Origin: Metaphire vulgaris
Lineage: Eukaryota; Annelida; Clitellata; Crassiclitellata; Megascolecidae
Assembly: GCA_018105865.1 (NCBI GenBank)
Contig: CM030834.1
Coordinates: forward strand, 21,563,922-21,627,921
Length of the DNA: 64,000 nt
Reading direction: 5' to 3'
Shown piece after piece: positions 12,994-26,631 of this stretch. The notes beneath the pieces were generated by a model. The model saw nothing but the letters and a program-made list of their open reading frames with translations, was not told the origin of the DNA and did not search any database. Numbering within the stretch: the stretch's first letter is position 1; each line of letters opens with the position of its first letter. The translations under genes were made by a program, and so were the position numbers.

Positions 12994-13666
12994 TGTGGGT
13001 CGGGTGGTCGGCGTCCGTCCGGCCGGTCGGTGGCCCGTGTGCAGTGCCGTGCTATTAGTCGACTCGCGGACGACGCCCTTCGCCCGGCGTGTCCCGGCAA
13101 GCGGCGCTGAGGCTCATCGGGATTCAGGTCGGGCGACTCCGCGTCCGTCTAATTCTCATTTATGCGCCCGGATCAGCATTTTTAATGTTCAATCCGGACC
13201 ATATTTGCCATCTGCGCCTCTCTCTCTCTCTCCTCCTCCACGCAGCAGCGCACCGTTCCCTCTGTTCGTCTCGTCGCCGCGCGTTCCTCCTCCGAGGCCC
13301 CTCGCTCCTCGCTCCCATCCATCCATCCCCTCGCTCGCCCGCGTGTCGGTCGTCGACGCGCATGCGCAGAGAAAGCGTCGTCGTCGCCGCCGCCGCCGTC
13401 GTCGTAAACATCAAAACAATTATTAATCGGATATCGCGGTCGCGAAAGGGCGATTTACGGACGATGAGTTGCGACCGTTATTTCTCCCAATTCGGTTCAT
13501 CGATAGTTGCGAAGAAGAAGACGCAACGCGATGCGAGTTTCGTCGGGTCGACAGTCGGCAGTCATCGGTCGGGACCCTGGGAGGCTATGTTCACCCCCAC
13601 CCCCGCCCCCCGCACAACGACAGAAGGTGTCTGGCTCTGCTGTTGTCATCTGCCCCAAGGTGGAAG

Positions 13667-13692
13667 ATGACGACGACGACGACGACGACGGC

Positions 13693-13731
<39 letters not shown>
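13667..13731. repeat. (GAC)n(GAT)n microsatellite
   Basis: GAC units change to GAT units. Confidence 0.93.
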
Positions 13732-15452
13732 GGGTGAAGAAGAAACGTTATGATAAGATTATGTCGGCGCATAGCAGGCACGTCGGAACGAATTTTCAGC
13801 AGGGGTGCGGATTTTCTCAAGATAAAAAAGTTGTGACGAGGAAATAAGTTCGCCTTTAAAAACCCTGACAAGCAAAAAGGTCGTCATCTCTCTTTTTCTG
13901 TTTAAAAATCATCACAAGCAAAATTTTAAATAAAAACAGCCTTAATTATCTTTCAGGGGTGCGGTGAACCCCTTGAAAGGCAAGTCTGTTCAGTGAGCAA
14001 AGCGATTGTTCTATAATTCGATAAAGGCCACGCGAAGGAAATGTGCTTTGAGCAAAAACGACATGTGAGGTTGTTATCCAATTATGAAGATATACCGATC
14101 TGATGGGATAAACGCGTAATGATCGAAAGATTACTTAATAGCTATATTCTGGTCGGCCTATGCATATGTGGCCGAAATGGGGACAGAGTAGGCCTAAGTG
14201 GTGCGATCTCCAATCGAAGAGATTGAAGTTTTCCCTTTTCCGACCGATAACCTCTTAATTGCTTAATTTGCTTAATAACGTCAAGACAGGCATTGCATAT
14301 TGCAGTATCATGATAGCTGCTGATCTGCGTCTGTTTGGGCGCAAATAGGTCGGACAATTGAGGTGGGCGCCTAATGCGTCAAATTTGACTATTATAGAGC
14401 GTTTAGAGTTTAGACGATGACTTCACTACAAGATAATGTTAAAACAAACTATTGATTCGGCCTCAATCACGTTACAATATTACATGGAAATATATTCGCT
14501 TTGCAGCAGTGTGTAAGCTTATTTATGTTCTCCTCCTGTATAGTTTCATTGGGACAATTATAATAACATGTATACGTAAATCGTCGTCGTCGTCGTTGTC
14601 GTCGTAGTCATCATCATCGTCATCATCATCGTCGTCATCATCATCGTCAGTAAGCAAGTAAGTAAGTCAGTCAGTAGGTTGGTGTCTAGTGTCTTTTAGA
14701 GTTCTGTCGGATGTTCATTCTTTTGTGGTCAACTGTATACATATTGAGTTAACATCTCTGGCGATGATAGGCTATTGGATGGACGGTGTCTGTCTGTGCA
14801 CGCACTGTTTCTTTGGACCCTAGAGATGGACTTTCGGTGCTGTTTCTACGACCGACCAGGGCGAACAGATAACGATGTTGATTCTCTGTTTCTACCGACG
14901 CCACACCGGCCGACCACAGGGCCTACCTCTTACCTGTATAGATGCTGACTAGCCTACCACTCGAATACAAAGATCACGATAAGTAATATATACTTCTGTC
15001 GGACTTCTGTTGCGTTCTAATCGCTCCTCCTCCTTCCTCTCCGTCGTTAAAATAGCACCAATAAACGAAAATCCTCAGGCTGCACTCTCCGGATGGTCGG
15101 AAATGACCAGAAAAGTGCCAGCGAGTGCATTTGCCAGCAGCAGCTGCTGCTGCTGCTGTACTCCTAGTATGTCCGATGTCTGCTGCACGACCTCCTCTGG
15201 AGTTCGCTTAAGCAGGGCGGACCAAAGCGATCCAGAAAGCAGGAAACTTGGGAGAAACTTCGTGTAAATTCGTGGTCGATTTGCCGTCTTTACTCCCCCC
15301 CCCGCCGGCCGCAACAGACACTCATGGCCACCTTAGATTCGATTAGTAGGTTCACACGACGAATTCTTATGTCAAGTTCGATTTAATTATGAACTTGACA
15401 GTGTGCAGGTTTGATGAACGTCTAAGGTGGCCGCTCGGCCGAACGAAAACAC

Positions 15453-15610
15453 TGTCCTCCTCCTCCTCCTCCTCCTCCTCCTCCTCCTCCTCCTCCTCCT
15501 CCTCCTCTTCCTCCTCCTCCTCCTCCTCCTCCTCCTACCACCTCCTCCTCCTGCTCTTATTTCTCGTTTTCTTCTTTCTCCTCCTTCTCCTTCTCCTCTT
15601 CCTCATCTTC
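15453..15610. repeat. (CTC)n-rich array
   Basis: CTC units degrade into CTT/CTC mixtures at the right. Confidence 0.93.
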
Positions 15611-16030
15611 ATGTACTACGTCTGTTGAAACGTCGTTCTATAAAGATGCATGCTGAGTCGCGCATCGCTGAACAAACATCGAACAAACATTTGCAATAAG
15701 AATTTTCGCAAATTAAGGGGGAAAATAAGAGTGAACGTGAACCTTTTTTTTATTCGCCAGTTCTTGCAAGGAAGCAGTAGCAATCAGACATTCGGCCTCA
15801 GCTTCTTAAGCTGAGAGTGTACAGTAGATTTAAGGAGAATGTTTCTCGGTAGAGGAGAGAAAGACGATCATATAGAGAGAAGACGCTCTCGTTGGAAATT
15901 GACGGAAAATGTGCACTTGATTTACCGTGACCTAGGAGAATCCGATTGCGCTATAGCCCTGTATTCAATAATTAAAAGAGTAGATGTTACAGAGCCGATG
16001 ATTTGCCTATTTTGCAGTATTTTTTTTGTC

Positions 16031-17308
16031 CAGTGGCGTAACCACGCCAAAGCAATTACCAGGGCAATGCCGGGTTATCATTTTGCTTTTCTGCCCGGTT
16101 GAACAAATCCCGGTTGAAAAAATTAAAAATTATGCCTTTAATTTTTGGTTTTGCTTAATTTTTGGCGCCTCCTCCGCCGTTCTCCTAATAGTTTAATAGT
16201 CCTCGGCCTCTTCCGTGTTCCTCAGTAGCATCAGCTGAAGTGCAGTAATTACCAGTCATTGTGTTTCCTGGTCTCCTCCTCTATTTGACATATCGAATTT
16301 CAGTTACAGTGGTAATTGCCTGTCCGTATGGATGATTTCTTCCCTCTGCATCTTCCTCTACTGAATTTGACTCTGAAACTCTGGGATAAGTGGGGCGTAC
16401 GTAGTAGTAGTCAGATCTAATAAGATTTATGAGTTGGTGACTGATAGGCAGTGATTGCAGGGATAGCAGATAGCTAGAAGACTAGAAGGGACATCTGAAA
16501 TCTTTTGACCTGTTAGTGCTATGAATGTGTTCAGAATAGGCCACTAATCTTATCGGCAGCAAGATTTGACCTTCTTCGCCCGTTTTTAAATCGCTAAAAT
16601 TCCATCTGTGATTGTTATTGTTATTGAGCACTGACAATTTATATAGCGCCGTAGGGGAGGCCAACATCAAAAGTAAACAGTGTATAATGCCACTAAAGCT
16701 TTTTATGGAGGTTTGTACGATTTATTACAAGTTCGCGCCAAGAATGAATATATTGTTTTACTCACAATCTCGCGTTTAGTCGGATGTTTAAAGAGTTTAA
16801 AGACATGATTTTTATTGCTTTGACTTGATGGGAGTTTGTTTATCGGCAATTAGTTAAAGTTATCTTTATCTATTAAAATTATAATTAGTCATTAACAGAG
16901 TCATTTATAATTTAATATAATTGGATGCTTACGTTATACATTTATACACTTTTCGTTATTTGATCCTGAAATTGTTTACGGTCAAATGCCGCTTTGTTGT
17001 CCTTATGACCTGATTTGAAACTTGACTTCCTCAAAGTAAACTGACCGATTGATGTCTATTGTTTAGTTCCCCATGTTAATTTTTAAAATGATTTTTGTTG
17101 AGGTGGGGCACCATCAATTCACGTTAAAATGGGGACGAAAGTTTAGATCATTTGAACAGTTTGACAGGTGTTGATAAGTGGGAGGGTCAAAATTCTCCAA
17201 AAAATTGGCAGGTGATAAAAGGTAATCGAAAGACGTTTAAACGTTGATTGTCCTAATGCCCCTTGGTCAGCTGCCGTCGGTTACATTTTGAGTCTGGTTA
17301 CGCCACTG
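16031..17308. mobile_element. hAT-like non-autonomous element, 1278 bp
   Basis: The 14-bp perfect terminal repeats CAGTGGCGTAACCA are flanked by exact 8-bp duplications TTTTTGTC (16023-16030, 17309-17316). No transposase reading frame is visible inside. A 54-bp block (17206-17259) is identical to 19071-19124. Confidence 0.85.
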
Positions 17309-17460
17309 TTTTTGTCGCCTCTCTTTTCAGCCAAAGCGCTTTCAAAGCACTTACCAGTTTATATCGCCGAAAGTCTATCATTTTCACGAAGTGCTCAGGT
17401 CTTGACGATAGCGAAGCTGATAACGTTAGTAATGCGGCAACGGCTTACAACGATTCTTAA

Positions 17461-17684
17461 CAGTGGCGCAGTCAGGATTTCAGAATAGGGGGGGGCACAG
17501 TGACATTATCGGCCTAAAACTGTTGACGAGCGAAATAGGCAGTAGTCTCAAGCGCTTTGAAGTCTGGTGAATTTTCCAAAATCTGATACTACCCCTATTT
17601 CCTCCCCACTACTCGCCGGATTTGGACGAATCTCACGACCGGTCACGGGTGGAATAGGGGGCGGCCCCCCGTGGCTACGCAATG
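17461..17684. mobile_element. hAT-like MITE, about 224 bp
   Basis: The ends CAGTGGCGCAGTCAGG and CATTGCGTAGCCACGG (reverse strand) resemble the terminal repeats of other copies here. The target duplication is not clear. It contains one TTGACGAGCGAAATAGG motif. Confidence 0.55.
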
Positions 17685-17754
17685 ATTTACTACAGCAGTT
17701 TTTCACAAGGCTTAGGCCTACTTAGCCGTCTAAACCACTTTAAATCACATAATG

Positions 17755-17865
<111 letters not shown>

Positions 17866-18252
17866 GACTAGAAGACTAGATGAAACAATTCCTCGTTAGT
17901 CCAAAGCTCTTCAATTTTAAATTTAAATCCCTTTGGTAAAATTAACTTTTGGCTGTTTACAGACCCATAGGCCTAAGCATACGGTGTTCGATTGCTACTT
18001 TATAGACGGGATCGCATTACTGACTGCCAAAGTTTTTAAATCGCCAGCAAAGGGGCGTCGACACCCATCTGTGATTCGAAACTTCCAAACCGCTGCAATT
18101 AGAGCACTGCACGCATGCATGATAAGAAATGGGCTTGTCAACAAGAAGGATATAGAATACAACAAATGTGATTAAAACAGTGGTTTAGAAAATTTTAACA
18201 CGGGAGAGATCCTAGTCATCCTACTAAACCATTTAAAATTTCAGATTCCTCA

Positions 18253-18588
<336 letters not shown>

Positions 18589-18959
18589 GCCATATGCCCT
18601 CACTGGAAATCGAATGGACATTAAAAAGAGGACCATAGACTTAATAAAGGCTCGACTTCTCGCACCTGTTCGATTCATTTGATGTAGACGGGAATCCGAG
18701 CAGTTGCCGGAGATTTCATCGGAGCAGTTGTTTCCACTCTCCGTTGCCTGTCGCCTGACACGTGATCGGCGCGCGTCGACGTCAGCGCCAGAATGATCAA
18801 TGGATCCACTCGCACAGAGGGAGTTGATGGATGGATGGGATGGATGGATGCGATGGTGGTCAGTCGATCGGTGGTCACAGGAGCTGAGGGGGCTGAACAC
18901 AAAACGTCCAGCGGACCGTGACGGTTTGGGCGACCACCATCATCGTCCCGTTCCGGTGG

Positions 18960-19160
18960 CTGATTTCGACGAAAGTTTAGATCAATCGAAGTCAGTGGAT
19001 GCGGAGGAGCGGACGAGGCGAAGCAGCAATGACCATGCACAAAGGTGCTCACCTGACCACGTATATATGATGGCAGGTGATAAAAGGTAATCGAAAGACG
19101 TTTAAACGTTGATTGTCCTAATGCGGACACGTGTATGGGCTGCCATCGGTCGAAACACTC
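18960..19160. mobile_element. Partial copy of the 16031-17308 element
   Basis: It holds GACGAAAGTTTAGATCA (also near 17134) and the 54-bp exact block at 19071-19124, in the same order as in the 1278-bp element but with different spacing. The ends are lost. Confidence 0.55.
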
Positions 19161-19441
19161 TTCGTCCGACGTCAAGTCCTGCCAATTGCTATCGTTTCTT
19201 TCATGTCTCGTCTCCCCGTTGCTCCACAAGGGACTATGCGTGTTTCATTCCTCCAAAGGTCAAACGCCTTAACTCGTGACCTCTTGACCTTCGTTTGCAT
19301 CGACTCACGTCGGTCTGTAGGTATTACGAAGCCCAAGGATACATGGCAAACATTAAAGAGATTTCAAACATAACGCCTAGAAGAGACTGATCGATTTCAT
19401 TAAAATAAGTAAAATTCGACAGATCTCAAAATGGTTTACAT

Positions 19442-19627
19442 CAGAATGCGCACTAGTAGTTTGCGCACCTGGGAATTTGCGTACTAGTAGTTTGCGCACC
19501 AGTAGGCCTACATTGAACATCGCCTTTTGGGTTAGGGTACCCCTAACCCCAACCCTTACCCTAATCCTAACCCTAAATCCTAACCTAACCCTTAACCCTG
19601 GTGCGCAAACTACTAGTGCGCATACTG
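19442..19627. mobile_element. Inverted-repeat element with telomere-like core
   Basis: A 24-bp perfect inverted repeat (19446-19469 versus 19600-19623) extends to 28 bp with one mismatch. The left arm is partly duplicated at 19477-19500. Between the arms lies degenerate CCCTAA/TTAGGG sequence (about 19527-19597). Confidence 0.7.
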
Positions 19628-19859
19628 TGTAATACCCCCAAAATACCGATGGGTAAGTATTAGCCTAACGGCCTTACGCCTCAAAATTCTCACGAAATTT
19701 GAACATTATGAATCATATCTAAAGCAGGTTTGATAGTTAATCTGCCTCGGAAATCATCGACTCACTGCAGTCTGTGTTACGCCACAGCCAAACAGACGAT
19801 AAGTCCGGTCGGTGCAAAGAATACGATGGAGACATGGAGTCGAGTGTAAGAGCGCAAAA

Positions 19860-21250
19860 TTTGTTCAGTACTTCGTCGTTTATTATTTCCAACTCAGAAG
19901 AGAATTGCACAGCTCAATAGGCTTATATATTAAACTTATTAATTTTAGAAGCAAAGTGCTTAACTAATAACAAACGGAAATGCGTATTGATTAAACTTTA
20001 GTATGATTAAACGCAATCAAAGTCGAAACAGGAAATAGTGACTACAAAATAACTGAACCTCTCTGAAAACATGAGCATACTCAGCATACTGTATAACCAA
20101 ATGGAACAACAAGCATATCCGACAAATTAACAAGAAATTATGTTTAAATTTCTAAACTCATCAAAGAATAGAAAGTAAAAGGTTGCTCCTAAATAAAGAC
20201 AAGTTGGAAACGAAAAAAAAACAAAATGGAACAGGGTTCCCACAAGTACAGTAGGTAGGCCTACTTTTGATAATAGTAAAGAAATTAATTCGAATATATT
20301 AAATTAAAAATAAGGAAGTAGCAGACAATATCATCCATGGAGGGCGCCACAAGCCAAATATTGGGTGGGCCAACATGGCCTGTTTGAAATTGGACAATGC
20401 AAGGACTAGTGCTACAGTAGGCTATAGATATGCAAAAATTCAGAAGAGCGCTGAAGCGAATTAAAACCACATATTCTTGTTTCCCCATCTTTGCTGTGTC
20501 AAACCGTACTATAGAATTGTCAATATATTCTGTCTCGATTTTTTTAGAGCTTTCGAAACGCCACAAAAAATAATGAGCCATTTGAAACGACACTAAACAA
20601 AGTCTTTCAGAAATCTATTCTCTGTCAAATGTCTAAAATCAATCGAGAGATAAGATGGCGCTTAAGAGAGCTGGTTTCTTCTATTACAGGTTTTATAGAC
20701 CACAAATATAATATAAAATTGATACCCTGTTTGAAATTGGACAATTCAAGGACTAGTGCTACAGTAGGCTATAGATATGCAAAAATTCAGAAGAGTGATG
20801 AAACGAATTAAAACCACATATTCTTGTGTCCCCATCTTTGCTGTGCCAAACCGTACTAGAATTGTCAATATATTCTGTCTCAATTTTTTTTAGAGCTTTC
20901 GAAACGCCACGAAAAATAATGAGCCGTTTGAAACGACACTATACAAAATCTTTCAGAAATCTATTCTCTGTCAGGTTTTATAGACCACAAAATATTATAA
21001 AATTGATACCCCTGTTTGAAATTGGACAATGCTAGTGCTACAGTAGGCTATAGATATGCAAAAATTCAGAAGACTGATGAAACGAATTAAAAGTTTATCA
21101 TCGTTAAACAGAAGTAAAAAACAAAAAAACTTGGCAGGTAATTTATCATTTACTGGATAGGCCCTACAGTAGGCCTATATTGTTGTAATTTTCTTATAAA
21201 TTCGTTTAAATTTATTATTTATTATTACGGTAGTTGATTTTTAACTTGTC
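19860..21250 (-). mobile_element. Retrotransposon 3' end related to 48115-48860, interrupted by tandem array
   Basis: Shared blocks with 48115-48760 include a GCATATCC.ACAAATTAACAAGAA-type segment, an AAGTAGCAGACAA segment and TTTTCTT.TAAATTC.TTTAAATT. The order and strand are the same. The 20379-21092 tandem repeat sits within it. Confidence 0.5.
20379..21092. repeat. Local tandem duplication, units of about 347, 285 and 82 bp
   Basis: Units start at 20379, 20726 and 21011 with CCTGTTTGAAATTGGACAAT. The second lacks about 61 bp present in the first (20628-20688). The third is truncated after GAATTAAAA. Confidence 0.85.
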
Positions 21251-23477
21251 CAAAGACAGGAAACTGGACGAAAACGATTCTCGCGCTGTCAATTAAATTA
21301 TTATTTTTGAAAACAACTTCATCAATTTCTTTTCCTTCATTTTCGTCGATTCATCGGGCGATTAAAATATTACGATCTTCCTCTCTTCAGCGTCAGTGAT
21401 GTTCTTTCGGCCGTAATTATTAAGTTCTCGATATTTTCCAGGTGTTGCTTTCGGACGGGAAGTGGAGCGGGTCGAGAGTGTAGCGATCAATCAGTCACAT
21501 ATCGGATGGCCGCGACAACAAAGAACGAGAAAGGGTGAACTAGACACACACACACGCGGAAGAAGAGAGAAAGAGAATCAGTCGACTTGCGGGAGGGGGT
21601 GGGTGAGACAATGCCGACTTAATCCACGTACCCCTTCTCTGCACGTATCTAAAGTCTGACGAGTAGGCAAAACCGACCCGAAGCAGCAGCAGCAGCACCG
21701 CATAGATTGAAGAGCCTTCTGCTACAGTTCCGTCCATCTTCAAAGCCCGCCAGGGGCCACTAATGAACGCTAAACGCTGGCCCCCGCGCCACGATCTTCG
21801 TCGTCATTTGCATAGCTCGGCGATTTATCAAATTCATGTGTCATACGCAAACGCTATTAGATCGGCCATCGCACACCTCCTTTTCCGCTCTTCGTCCATC
21901 TGAAGTTAGCCGTCTCAACGGCTACTTTCGAAAACAATGGAGAACTATGGCACGCCAACGCCGTCAGTTTTTCATAACGATGTAATGCAGCTTCAAAGCA
22001 TAAATATGCGAAAATGATTGCATCTGAACGACATCAGCTCGTATTATAGAGGATTGAACGTTATTCCCCTCACCGTCCCCAAGTTCAGACTTGTCTGTGT
22101 GGTTGAGAAACTATCCACTGCCTATTATGAAGGTCGGACTGACTTATTGGATTTGATCAGTTGACAGTGGGGGATTACGATTTAAATCAAGGAGCGACCA
22201 TCGAGCGATGTCAAGGACATTAAAAAAAATGGAGCTACAGTACCCTGCAGTTCAATGACGATGATAAAGAAAAATTCAACATTGGTTTGGGACAAAATGT
22301 GCATATTAAAAATAACAATGACTATAGTGACTTTTGACAGTAGGCCTAGTAGGTTTGGTTGATGATGCTGATTTCTGGGCACACAAAATATTTCCCAGCC
22401 AAAGTAACTAAACATTTTGCCACAATTGTGTAAATAGCAGCATAAAGCCAAGCCCACTTCTACCAATTGCGACTTATCTCCAATTAGGATTAACACGTCC
22501 TAAATTGCAAACTTCAGAAATTATCACCTTCTCTTGTCACTCTATTTGAAGTGTCCTGAATGTAACATTGCAAGGGTTTAACTGTACTATGAAATAAGAT
22601 CTAGATTTCCCTACAAGATACAATATCCAACTTCCAATTTCAGTCAGTGTGCAAGTAAATTGTAGAGTATTCATAACATTGGATTTAAATTTTCAATCAA
22701 CATCTCTGTTTCTCATAGAACAAGGTCTGAGATCACTTTCTGGTAGAGAATGTCTCTGGTAACAATTTCAAATATGTAGCAATTAAAAGCATTTGAAAAT
22801 GTTTTGTTACAAGTGGGCCATTATACATTTCGATCAACATGCGGAGGGCCGCATTTTTTGTTGTCTTTTTGAACATTATTTTCAACAGTAGTGGCAATCA
22901 CTGCAGTCATGTAATGGTAATTACTGGTAACAGTTACAATTAAACAGTAACTCAAAAGTAATTTACAGTGTATTAATTTACTAAATGACACACGAGAACT
23001 AAGTCTGAACATTGTATGCATAAATAGACCCTAGGAGCAATACAATTTCTTCTAGAAGGATCTTTGCGGGCTGCCAATTAGCAGCCGGCAGACCGCGGGT
23101 CAGCCACCCCTGCTTTAAATAATTTATCGCAGCTAATCCAAACACTGCAGGTCTGTAGCTTTATCCAATCCAATGACCAGGAACATAACAAAAGACCAGT
23201 TGTGTTTGGATAGTTATATTTATTTTAGCATTCAAGCATTCTTTATCGCTACTAATTGACTATCTAAGACAGAAATCTGCCTACACGTCACCCAACATTA
23301 TTCGATCAAATTGAAACAACACTCGGTCAATCTAAGGAACATTTAATTTCTGTAACCGACACGAAAGTGGTCTCCCAATACATTTCAAATCATAAGATGA
23401 AAACCAGTCACTACAGCTGACACAAGTTCTCGATAATCAGACTACTCTCGTCCATCCATGCTCCGCGACGTTTCGAT

Positions 23478-23636
23478 TTACTTGATGGCATGCGGATCAT
23501 TTTCAGGCTGGTAAGACTTTGTATGCGGCCAGAATGTTGGCCTCTCCCATGGATTCAGAGCGCTGTGCGGGAAGTAATCCGCGTACATTTCGCGCGTCAT
23601 CACGTCTGGCGCTGGAACCGAGTCGATCTTTGCCAG
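23478..23636 (-). CDS. ATP5PD: ATP5PD exon 5 with stop codon
   Basis: 52 codons plus TAA follow a CTGCAG acceptor. The exon contains MTREMYADYFP and FWPHTKSYQPEND, and ends HAIK-stop. The match to the family tail fixes the frame and end of the gene. Confidence 0.96.
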   Translation of the reverse strand: MAKIDSVPAPDVMTREMYADYFPHSALNPWERPTFWPHTKSYQPENDPHAIK

Positions 23637-26414
23637 CTGCAGTGAAACACATCCTCACATCGATTAAACCAGCATACAGCTCAGTGTTTATTCTAGGCCT
23701 GTTTTTTTTTTGGGGGGGGCGGGATTCCCCAAAGTTTTAAAATTCACCCTAAAAATTTGTATGTTGGCTTGGGGGATGGAAATTTCCCCCAAAAGAATGG
23801 AGAGACAAATCTTGTCCCCCAAAACATTTCAAACTTCCCCCAATGTCAAGGTGGCTAGAATAAACACCAATACAGCTTATATTTGAGACCAAAATAATTC
23901 GATATTTCAACTTTTCTATAAAAAAATAAGATCACAACCTTAAAGGACAATGCAGATGAAAAAACTTGGGAATACAGACTGAAGACTCATCATCACTTGT
24001 ACTGCAGGCTGTCACTAAATTCCAATTTCAATGACATCACGAGTCTTAATCAGATAGTCAGTGAACAATGATCTGCTTACTTATGCGCTGTCACAGCTCT
24101 TATTTCTGTGATTAAACAACAGCAGACATAACATCAGCATCACAAAACATTAAAATATTATTATTGTCAGCTAAAACTAGCATCTCAGGCCTTTTATTTT
24201 GTGTAATGCACCCACATGTGTGTCTGGCTAAAAAAATTCAACAGTTTAGAAATAAAGTGAGAGTGATTATAATTACCAAGGCCTTGGCTGCTTCAATCTC
24301 TGCGCGAGCTTCTGCAATCTGCTTCTTTGTGACTTCTTGCTGCAACAAGCAAACATTCACACATATTTCGCAAGTTCAAGTTTTTTGCTACAGGGATTAC
24401 TAAGCTATGCTCATTTTACCAAAGATGCCAAGGATGGAAATCACCCCTAAATTTCCCCCTATTGAGCATTTTTCTTGATTACAATCGATGTCTTAAAACA
24501 TTACTCTAAACTCTAGGATAGAATCAAAGGGGAACCATTTTCGGTGACCTAGGTGCAGTAAAAGGGCCACAATGAACCAGGAACTTCAATTCTGAGAAGC
24601 GATTTCTGAATGCAAAATCGTGGCAGGCCAATAGGAAGGCAAAGTAAAAGTAAAGTAAAGCAAATCTGTGGTGCAAATGCTGCTAAAGAGCCTACAACAA
24701 GCATTCAAAACAAACACCAGGTGCAGGAATTGCATTGGACACAATACCCAATTGTTATTTATATATAAACATTCTGTAGCCAAATAACTGCACAGATTTA
24801 GCATATTTAATGGGCAGCCTAAAGCACAATAATCTGAAAGTAATTACACTGTAATACCTATAAGGTGTGTATGTTTGATGGTTAATAACCTGCACTAGGT
24901 GAATGAACTCGACAACCTAAAATGGAACTTTGTAGACCTTTTAATGCAGAAATTTTCAGAGACTGGACCAACTTAAGCAGGGTTGGTATCCCCCCCCACC
25001 CAGAAGAAATTGCCACAAAAAAACTTAACAATGCAAGGGTTAACTTTATCAGTCAAAGTTAACCCAACTGTAGAATTTAACAAATATGATCGACTGCAGT
25101 GGAATTATACCTTTCGTAAAAGACCAAAAAAATCTACAAACACTGAAATGAAACAAATGCTTCAGAGATATAATAAAAATGTCCATTCTCATATAAAGAA
25201 ACTTTTGTGCCATCAAAGCCACAAAAACTTACTGCTTGCTTTTCTTGTGCATCAACCTGACCTCTGACATTGTTCTTGTCTTTTGGATATGGGACAGCTA
25301 ATGCTTTATACTGTAACATTCAAAATAAAATGACAAAAACCAAATATACTGATAGAATAAAATAATAAGCAGTAAAGCTATAACTGATTCATTGTTTATT
25401 TCATTTTGACACATCAAGACTTAAAGGAATCTTTGCTAAAACTGGATGGAAACAGTACTAGAACAACAACTGCACCACGAAACAACAACTTTAGCAGAAT
25501 TTCACAATAAGCCTTTGGTTTAAGAGCATCAGTAACTTAAAGCACAGCACCTCAAAGTCCTTGCATCACTGTCAACATTTTATATTAATTTGTTAGTTAT
25601 GATTATGAAAAAGAGCCGTCTTTTTGAAGTAAGATCATAAAGCAAAGAGTTCTATCCTTTCTTAACGACTTGCTAAGCTGTTTGCAGTTTCATGACATCT
25701 TAAAAGTGACTAATCCTAATCCTTGCTGTTCACTAATTTAATATAACGCGACTGAACAACAGCTATGCAAGTCATTTCCCAGCACTACTAAACACTGTCA
25801 TACACTTGCAGAGGACAACCCAAAGCTTCAATGATTCACAGATGCACAGATCACAGCAACAACACAACATGGATGGAAACCGTTAAAGATATCAAAAGCT
25901 TATTACACCATGTCTCTTATAATGTAAATAACCTTAACAGAAATAACGTAAAACACAAAATCTATACATTGATTGTAGATAACTTACTGCCTTCTCAAAT
26001 TCCTCAGCAAGTGCAGGGCTGGCCAATCTACTCTTGTAGTAAGCAAAATCAATTGAAGGCAGATTCTCAGGATGCCTGTGCACCCTGTGAACATATTGAC
26101 ACGCGTGGTTAGACAATCATTACGTTGCCCAACATAGTCTATGCAAGACAAATGCAATAAAACAGTAGAATTTGTCATACTTTTTGAATGAATGCTATTT
26201 CTAATTTACTCCTAATTCTATGGCCCTTTTTTTTAAACAACTTAAAACTTATCTCTTTGTCAACACACAGTAATTTGCTGTGGGAGCGCTTCTGAGTGAT
26301 TCTTCAGAAGAGGCACTACACAAATATTTTGTTACATTACATTTCAAACATTCTACATACATCATTCAATGGTTATGCTTAATTTAAAAATTGCAGCTTC
26401 TATGCCCACACTAT

Positions 26415-26487
<73 letters not shown>

Positions 26488-26561
26488 TTACATATATAAC
26501 AAGGTTTAAAGAGGGTCTGCCCTGTGTGAGAACCACTGTTGTGCCCATCCAAATCTAGTAT

Positions 26562-26631
<70 letters not shown>

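Noticed and set aside
13089..13670. A 193-residue plus-strand frame in the GC-rich block
   Set aside because: Composition-driven openness (CGTC and CCGCC runs), with no similarity to a known protein that I can see.
16031..17308. A possible autonomous hAT transposon
   Set aside because: At 1.28 kb it is too short and no transposase-like frame or hAT dimerisation motif is visible, so it is called non-autonomous.
18675..19229. A 184-residue minus-strand frame
   Set aside because: It overlaps a fragment of a DNA element (18960-19160) and shows no domain or conserved motif. The opposite strand is also partly open, as expected for GC-rich DNA.
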